From an uncultured Collinsella sp. (GTDB lineage: Bacteria > Actinomycetota > Coriobacteriia > Coriobacteriales > Coriobacteriaceae), in the NCBI GenBank assembly GCA_947003675.1, contig CAMQPJ010000092.1, positions 1 to 5,722 of the forward strand: a DNA stretch of 5,722 nucleotides, given 5' to 3'. The notes under the pieces are model-generated. The model made no database searches and was not told the origin of the DNA. It was given only the letters and a program-made list of their open reading frames with translations. Every line of letters starts with the position of its first letter. Positions within the stretch are counted from its first letter, which is position 1. Shown here one piece after another: positions 1-5,722 of this stretch. The position numbers and the translations under genes were made by a program.

Positions 1-1
1 C

Positions 2-82
2 AAGGCCAACGCCGCCGTGGCGCGCGAGCTCGCCTGCTGGGTCTGGGAGATCGGGCGCCGGGCGGAGGGGACCCTCAGCTGA
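2..82 (+). CDS. IS110-family transposase, 3' end only (partial)
   Basis: An open frame enters from the left edge and ends at TGA 80-82, giving the last 26 residues. The readable core ANAAVARELACWVWEI resembles the C-terminal helix typical of IS110-group transposases (DEDD plus Ser recombinases that act with a bridge RNA), where an 'A-V-A-R-E-L-A-x-x-W' pattern closes the protein. The catalytic domains lie outside the window, so activity cannot be judged. Context supports the call: about 340 nt of structured non-coding DNA and a TTGACA box follow, as expected for an IS110-type right end. The gene runs convergently towards nifJ. The family assignment comes from a short motif I recognise, not from a full domain; another GC-rich ORF tail is possible. 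Confidence 0.55.
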   Translation, partial: KANAAVARELACWVWEIGRRAEGTLS

Positions 83-340
83 CCCCGTCGGACAACAAGC
101 CTCCCGCCGGGAGGGCCCGCGCCTCGACGCATCGCCGGCGCGCGTTCACGAGCCCTTTTTGGGCAGCCCAAGGGCCGCGCCCGTGAACAAGACTGGTTTC
201 GGACGAGCGCGCCGGACGGAGAATCGAAATGCGGTGGGGTGTGCGGACATACCGGGCTGACCGCCGGCAGCGCGCCCGCAAGAGCCCGCGGATATTAGCT
301 TGCCAGGCAAGCGTCGACTAAACGTGCAGCGTGCGCGGTC
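83..340 (+). other. Structured non-coding tail of the IS; possible bridge-RNA region
   Basis: No convincing gene lies here on either strand; the only sizeable open frame is a low-complexity Arg-rich minus-strand frame. The stretch is dense in short inverted repeats. These include CCTCCC/GGGAGG at 100-105/109-114, a nested stem-loop at 144-188, GCTTG/CAAGC at 298-302/308-312, and TCCC/GGGA at 343-346/350-353 just beyond. In the IS1111 branch of the IS110 group the guide RNA is encoded 3' of the transposase, and in the IS110 branch 5' of it. The position therefore allows, but does not prove, a bridge RNA here. I could not identify target- or donor-binding loops by eye. Confidence 0.25.
144..188. 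repeat. Nested inverted repeat, 45 nt, likely stem-loop
   Basis: The outer arms GTTCACG (144-150) and CGTGAAC (182-188) pair perfectly. Inside them GCCCTT (152-157) pairs with AAGGGC (170-175), and inside that GGG (161-163) pairs with CCC (167-169). An alternative compact hairpin GCCC-TTTTT-GGGC (152-164) competes with the inner stem. The outer helix is asymmetric, with six unpaired bases on the right side (176-181). No T-run follows on either strand, so this does not look like an intrinsic terminator and more likely reflects a structured RNA or protein site inside the IS tail. Confidence 0.6.
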
Positions 341-357
341 CCTCCCGACGGGAAACG

Positions 358-382
358 AAAAAGCCCGGTTTAAAACCGGGCT
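358..382 (-). terminator. Rho-independent terminator, reading leftward
   Basis: AGCCCGGT (362-369) pairs with ACCGGGCT (375-382), and up to 10 bp can pair around a very small AT loop. On the minus strand the stem is followed directly by a five-T run (complement of 358-362). On the plus strand there is no T-run, so polarity is leftward. Inside an IS end this would block transcription entering the element from the nifJ side. It could also act as a back-up stop for nifJ readthrough. Confidence 0.7.
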
Positions 383-398
383 CGAACAAACACGCCTA

Positions 399-404
399 TT
401 GACA
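399..404 (+). promoter_or_regulatory. TTGACA -35-like box at the IS right end
   Basis: A perfect consensus -35 hexamer lies near the presumed IS boundary, with no good -10 hexamer at 16-18 bp in the present sequence (the bases around 421-427 read AAAGGC). IS110-group elements are known to hold an orphan -35 box at the right end and a -10 box at the left end. Joining the ends in the circular intermediate assembles a promoter. The box is directly visible; this role is inferred. Confidence 0.4.
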
Positions 405-477
405 ATGGCTTTCTCATATTAAAGGCCCCCACAGCCACGTCCTTCATCAGCCCACACAATCCGAGGACGTAGTCGTA

Positions 478-602
478 GCAGGATCTGAGGGCTGACCTTC
501 GCGGACACTCCGCAGGACGAAAGAACCCCCACCGCACGTAGTGCGCAGCGGGGGTTCTTTCATGTCCGAGGACGTCCGCGAAGGTCAGCCCTCAGATCCT
601 GC
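478..602. repeat. 125-nt interrupted palindrome with 29-bp perfect arms
   Basis: Positions 478-506 are the exact reverse complement of 574-602 (29 of 29 bases). The arms enclose a second, terminator-like stem at 520-530/550-560. The bases between the two helices (507-519 and 561-573) pair only partly, for example GGAC 515-518 with GTCC 564-567. The right arm ends 10 nt past the nifJ stop codon, so any nifJ transcript that reaches it would form a very long double-stranded RNA end. Long perfect arms are far beyond a normal intrinsic terminator. Possible origins are a template-switch inverted duplication, a repeat element, or an assembly fold-back. Confidence 0.9.
520..560 (-). terminator. Intrinsic terminator of nifJ (probably bidirectional)
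   Basis: AAAGAACCCCC (520-530) pairs perfectly with GGGGGTTCTTT (550-560). Within the loop, CGCAC (533-537) pairs with GTGCG (541-545) around a GTA loop. The stem tops are GC-rich and the outer flanks are A/T-rich on both sides, giving a TTCTTT tract after the GC stem on either strand. It lies about 52 nt past the nifJ stop, and can stop both nifJ (leftward) and readthrough from the IS side (rightward). Confidence 0.85.
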
Positions 603-612
603 GGTGGGAGAC

Positions 613-4152
<3,540 letters not shown>

Positions 4153-4155
4153 ATA

Positions 4156-4168
4156 CCCCTCTCCTCTC
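4156..4168 (-). promoter_or_regulatory. Ribosome binding site of nifJ
   Basis: The minus strand reads GAGAGGAGAGGGG, whose GGAG core ends 8 nt before the ATG at 4152. This purine tract overlaps the alternative in-frame ATG (4168-4170), which argues for the downstream start. The strength of the site fits a highly expressed central-metabolism enzyme. Confidence 0.85.
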
Positions 4169-4184
4169 ATATAGGTATACAGGC

Positions 4185-4200
4185 CCCGGCGATCGCCGGG
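4185..4200. promoter_or_regulatory. 16-bp perfect palindrome upstream of nifJ
   Basis: CCCGGCGATCGCCGGG is fully self-complementary and lies 33-48 bp before the nifJ start. In RNA it would give a 6-bp GC stem closed by a GAUC tetraloop shortly before the RBS, leaving the RBS free. As DNA it could be a dimeric operator. No T-run follows, so it is not a terminator. Its function is unknown. Confidence 0.5.
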
Positions 4201-4433
4201 ATATTGGCGTGATGGGATTTTCGTTGTTGCTTCCAATCATCTGGCAGGCGGACTCAGCAGCAGGTACATGGCGTGGAGAGAAGGCATGCCAAGGCGAGGA
4301 GGGCTGCACGCGCTCCACAGGCCCAGCTACCCGTCTTGCACATGACCGAGCGCCGCAAAGGCCGCATGCCGGATGCTCCCGGGCACGCCCCGGCGATGGG
4401 AAGCGCCCGCAACGGAAATCCGCATGCGGGTTT

Positions 4434-4439
4434 ATTGTA
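4434..4439 (-). promoter_or_regulatory. Possible -10 box for nifJ (TACAAT)
   Basis: The minus strand reads TACAAT, a good -10 match and the best one in the interval. There is no proper -35 at 16-18 bp; a TTGACG lies only 6 bp upstream. The -35 region instead falls on the palindrome at 4455-4470, an arrangement seen at activator-dependent or repressor-controlled promoters. Weakly supported. Confidence 0.3.
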
Positions 4440-4454
4440 CCCCGCCGTCAAGCC

Positions 4455-4470
4455 ATATTTCGGCAAATAT
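4455..4470. promoter_or_regulatory. Operator-like palindrome ATATTT-N4-AAATAT
   Basis: Perfect 6-bp AT-rich arms surround CGGC in otherwise GC-rich DNA. It ends 15 bp upstream of the TACAAT box on the minus strand, so it would be centred around position -35 of that promoter. The arm length and 4-bp spacer suit a helix-turn-helix dimer of the CRP/FNR, Rex or similar type, but the half-site is not a clear match to any consensus I know. Confidence 0.35.
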
Positions 4471-4478
4471 AGGTGGCC

Positions 4479-4492
4479 GGTAAAGGTTTACC
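4479..4492. promoter_or_regulatory. Second operator-like palindrome GGTAAA-N2-TTTACC
   Basis: Perfect 6-bp arms are separated by GG, and the site lies 8 bp upstream (minus-strand sense) of the ATATTT/AAATAT palindrome. Two symmetrical sites close together in front of a possible nifJ promoter suggest a regulator-binding region. The regulator is not identifiable from this sequence. Confidence 0.3.
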
Positions 4493-4549
4493 TCGGGTGA
4501 CTATTGTGCGCCCGGCACCGACGGATACAGTCCCCTGGAACCCCACAGC

Positions 4550-4616
4550 AGTTGCGGTGAAATAGGGAGTGTTTTTGCTGTTAACGGCCTTAATCAGTCC
4601 CTATTTCACCGCAACT
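4550..4616. repeat. REP/MITE-like 19-bp inverted repeat
   Basis: Positions 4550-4568 (starting AGTTGCGGTGAAATAGGGA) are the exact reverse complement of 4598-4616. The 29-nt centre contains a further imperfect stem, CTG-TTAA pairing with TTAA-T-CAG. It starts 15 nt past the FHA stop codon. There is no T-run next to the arms, so it is a poor intrinsic terminator. The sequence reminds me of dispersed intergenic hairpins in Coriobacteriia, but I cannot confirm copy number here. It might be a REP-like element, a small non-autonomous transposon relic, or an mRNA 3'-end stabiliser for the FHA operon. Confidence 0.75.
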
Positions 4617-4631
4617 CATTGGGGGGATGAG

Positions 4632-5570
4632 CTAGAGGGCGCCGAGGAGGATGGCGTAGGTGGTGGATTCGCCGAGTTTGAGCTCGTCGCCGGGGTTGAG
4701 CTGGGCGGAGCGGCCGGGCTCTACTTGAATACACACACTCGTGGCCCCGTTTACCACCACGGTGCCGTTCGTGGACGACAGGTCCTCGACAAACCATGCG
4801 CCAGAATCGTCGCACCAGATATGGGCATGGCGGGCCGAGACGTCGTCACCGACATCGGTGATGTCGCCCTCCCCCGTTGCCAGCGCGCCGATCTCGACGC
4901 CTTCCTCACTCGGCTGAATCCAGCGCGGGGCGCTCACCACGTAGCCGTTTTGCACGCGCAGCAGTCCCAGCGGATGCGCCGGCGCGACCTCGCGCTCGCC
5001 CGCGACCGAAGATGTGCTCAGCGAGCGCGGCGTCGACGTGGCGCCGCCACAGGTCGCATGAGCGTAGTCGATGGCATAGGTCACCGACGAGCGGACATCT
5101 GCCGAGCAACCCACGGCGACAAACAGCACCAGGATGGCCTCGGCACGTTCTGCGGGCATGAGCTCAGCCGCCTGCGACAGGCGCTCGAGCGCATTGCGAT
5201 AGAGATTCGTGTCCTGATGGCATTCCTCGAGTGCCCGCACCATGGGCTCGCCAGTGGGGCCGCACACCATATTGGTCACGGCCGCGGCGTCCATGGGATT
5301 GCGACGGCGCAGGGCCAGCTGCGACATAATGCGCGCGGCCGAGGTACCGTAATCGGCAAAATAACGTTCCTGCAGCGTGCCGACCGGCGCGCGCACGATA
5401 AAGCGCGAAACCCAGGAGCGATCGGCGGCACGGCTCTGCGGACTACGGCCGTCGGCGAGCGGGCGGCTCGAGAGCACCAGGCCGCACAGTTCGATATGGC
5501 TCAGGTGCGCTGCGCGCTTAAAGATGTCAAACATTGCCCCGCACGGGGTGAGCTCAGCTTGTGAAGCCAT
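4632..5570 (-). CDS. FHA-domain protein (312 aa), signalling adaptor
   Basis: The C-terminal segment, about 222-305, is a forkhead-associated domain. It has VEIGA (225-229), VSARHAHI (244-251, with Ser245 and His248), DLSSTNGT (263-270) and NG (274-275), followed by a terminal beta-strand region. FHA domains bind phosphothreonine peptides, usually made by Ser/Thr kinases. The family's 'IGR' arginine is Ala229 here, so classical binding may be altered. Residues 1-200 are a mostly helical region I do not recognise, followed by a Ser/Thr-rich linker near 175-190. I see no signal peptide and no clear membrane span, although 143-155 is hydrophobic. The ATG at 5570 is chosen because AAGGAGG lies 8 nt upstream; Met13 has a weaker site. 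It follows an upstream gene by 3 nt, so it is in an operon. Confidence 0.9.
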   Translation of the reverse strand: MASQAELTPCGAMFDIFKRAAHLSHIELCGLVLSSRPLADGRSPQSRAADRSWVSRFIVRAPVGTLQERYFADYGTSAARIMSQLALRRRNPMDAAAVTNMVCGPTGEPMVRALEECHQDTNLYRNALERLSQAAELMPAERAEAILVLFVAVGCSADVRSSVTYAIDYAHATCGGATSTPRSLSTSSVAGEREVAPAHPLGLLRVQNGYVVSAPRWIQPSEEGVEIGALATGEGDITDVGDDVSARHAHIWCDDSGAWFVEDLSSTNGTVVVNGATSVCIQVEPGRSAQLNPGDELKLGESTTYAILLGAL

Positions 5571-5573
5571 GGC

Positions 5574-5642
5574 TTAGCCCTCCTTGGTCGCAGAGATAGT
5601 GTCGGATACTTCGGCCGGCCCGCCAAAGGCGCGGACAGCCGC
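5574..5642 (-). CDS. 3' end of the upstream operon gene (partial, unidentified)
   Basis: An open frame ends with TAA at 5574-5576, giving 22 readable residues that finish EVSDTISATKEG. It stops 3 nt before the FHA start codon and contains the FHA RBS, the usual picture of two genes in one operon. Codon use (GCG, GTC, CGC, GCC) matches the neighbours. The fragment is too short for family assignment. FHA proteins often neighbour PP2C phosphatases, Ser/Thr kinases or other FHA proteins, but nothing visible decides between these. The rest is lost in the poly-G end. Confidence 0.6.
   Translation of the reverse strand, partial: AAVRAFGGPAEVSDTISATKEG
5579..5585 (-). promoter_or_regulatory. Ribosome binding site of the FHA gene
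   Basis: The minus strand reads AAGGAGG, 8 nt before the ATG at 5570. It lies inside the last codons (Lys-Glu-Gly) of the upstream gene, so ribosomes finishing that gene pass directly over it. This fixes the start choice and suggests translational coupling. Confidence 0.85.

Positions 5643-5722
<80 letters not shown>

Larger units (their letters stand above)
1..425 (+). mobile_element. Right end of an IS110-group insertion sequence (outer boundary approximate)
   Basis: This region comprises the transposase tail (2-82), a long non-coding stretch, and an AT-richer segment around 385-422 containing CCTATTGACAATGGC. IS110-group elements usually lack terminal inverted repeats, carry non-coding ends that specify a guide (bridge) RNA, and have a -35-like box close to the right end that pairs with a -10 box in the left end when the element circularises. 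I see no terminal inverted repeat or target duplication, which fits this group. The exact end cannot be fixed from one copy; it probably lies between 405 and 425. An IS at the left edge also fits an assembly that broke in a multicopy repeat. Confidence 0.45.
4153..4631. other. Gene-free regulatory interval between the FHA gene and nifJ
   Basis: About 480 bp carry no convincing gene; short open frames here have Cys/Arg-rich random-looking translations and no RBS. The interval must hold the nifJ promoter and the end of the FHA operon. Beyond the sites listed separately, it contains a nested stem at 4406-4430 (CCCGCA pairing with TGCGGG around CGGA/TCCG). It also contains a small CTCAT/ATGAG stem around a G6 run at 4615-4631, directly after the FHA stop. 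If transcription starts near the TACAAT box, the nifJ leader would be about 270 nt, long enough for an untranslated regulatory element. I recognise no known riboswitch class. Confidence 0.6.

Noticed and set aside
75..281. A 68-codon frame on - in the IS tail
   Set aside because: Arg/Ser/Ala-rich translation with no motif and no RBS, overlapping the structured region; a chance GC-rich frame.
370..447. A 25-residue frame on - beginning ATG at 447
   Set aside because: It lacks a good RBS and its end runs into the terminator stem at 362-382; too short and unsupported to call.
4153..4236. N-terminal extension of nifJ to a TTG at 4236
   Set aside because: The extra 28 residues are not typical of the family and run through the palindrome and RBS. 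The ATG at 4152 has ideal spacing and begins MARKFKSMDGNEA.
4440..4451. TTGACG as the -35 of the nifJ promoter
   Set aside because: It is only 6 bp from the TACAAT box, and no acceptable -10 lies 16-18 bp downstream of it.
4254..4466. A 70-codon frame on - upstream of nifJ as a leader peptide
   Set aside because: It starts at TTG inside a palindrome, has no RBS, and gives a Cys/Arg-rich random-looking translation.
4569..5564. A 331-codon open frame on + opposite the FHA gene
   Set aside because: It is also codon-aligned with a gene that has recognisable FHA motifs and an RBS. Its start lies inside the REP-like hairpin and the translation has no domain I recognise.

Overview
The window looks like a contig from a GC-rich, strictly fermentative anaerobe, most plausibly a gut-type Coriobacteriia (Collinsella/Olsenella-like). 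I base this on the high GC content by eye, strong Shine-Dalgarno sites, a large single-chain pyruvate:ferredoxin oxidoreductase, and the style of the FHA protein and repeats. The taxonomic call is inference; no rRNA is present.

Layout, left to right. (1) Positions 1 to about 425 appear to be the right end of an IS110-group insertion sequence. They hold the last 26 codons of a transposase-like gene on +, then about 340 nt of highly structured non-coding DNA, a leftward rho-independent terminator at 358-382, and a terminal TTGACA box at 399-404. (2) Positions 478-602 form one large interrupted palindrome, with 29-bp perfect arms enclosing a classical terminator hairpin (520-560), just past the stop of the main gene. 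(3) Positions 613-4152 on - encode a complete pyruvate:ferredoxin (flavodoxin) oxidoreductase (nifJ/por, 1179 aa) with every expected catalytic and cluster ligand. (4) Positions 4153-4631 are a gene-free regulatory interval. It holds a strong RBS, a 16-bp GC palindrome, two operator-like AT-rich palindromes next to a possible -10 box, and a REP/MITE-like 19-bp inverted repeat. (5) Positions 4632-5570 on - encode a 312-aa protein with a C-terminal FHA domain whose usual phosphothreonine-contacting Arg is replaced by Ala. (6) Positions 5574-5642 on - are the last 22 codons of an upstream gene, coupled to the FHA gene with a 3-nt gap. (7) Positions 5643-5722 are almost pure G, very probably a sequencing artefact at a contig end.

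How it works together. The nifJ product oxidises pyruvate to acetyl-CoA and CO2 and passes electrons to ferredoxin or flavodoxin, the central step of fermentative energy metabolism. It appears to be a monocistronic unit bounded by its own terminator. The FHA gene is the distal member of a separate leftward operon, probably for Ser/Thr-phosphorylation-type signalling, whose upstream members are lost at the contig end. The IS right end points convergently at nifJ. No complete new system is visible. The most unusual parts are the structured IS tail (a possible bridge-RNA-type region), the 125-nt palindrome behind nifJ, the REP-like hairpin and the degenerate FHA motif.
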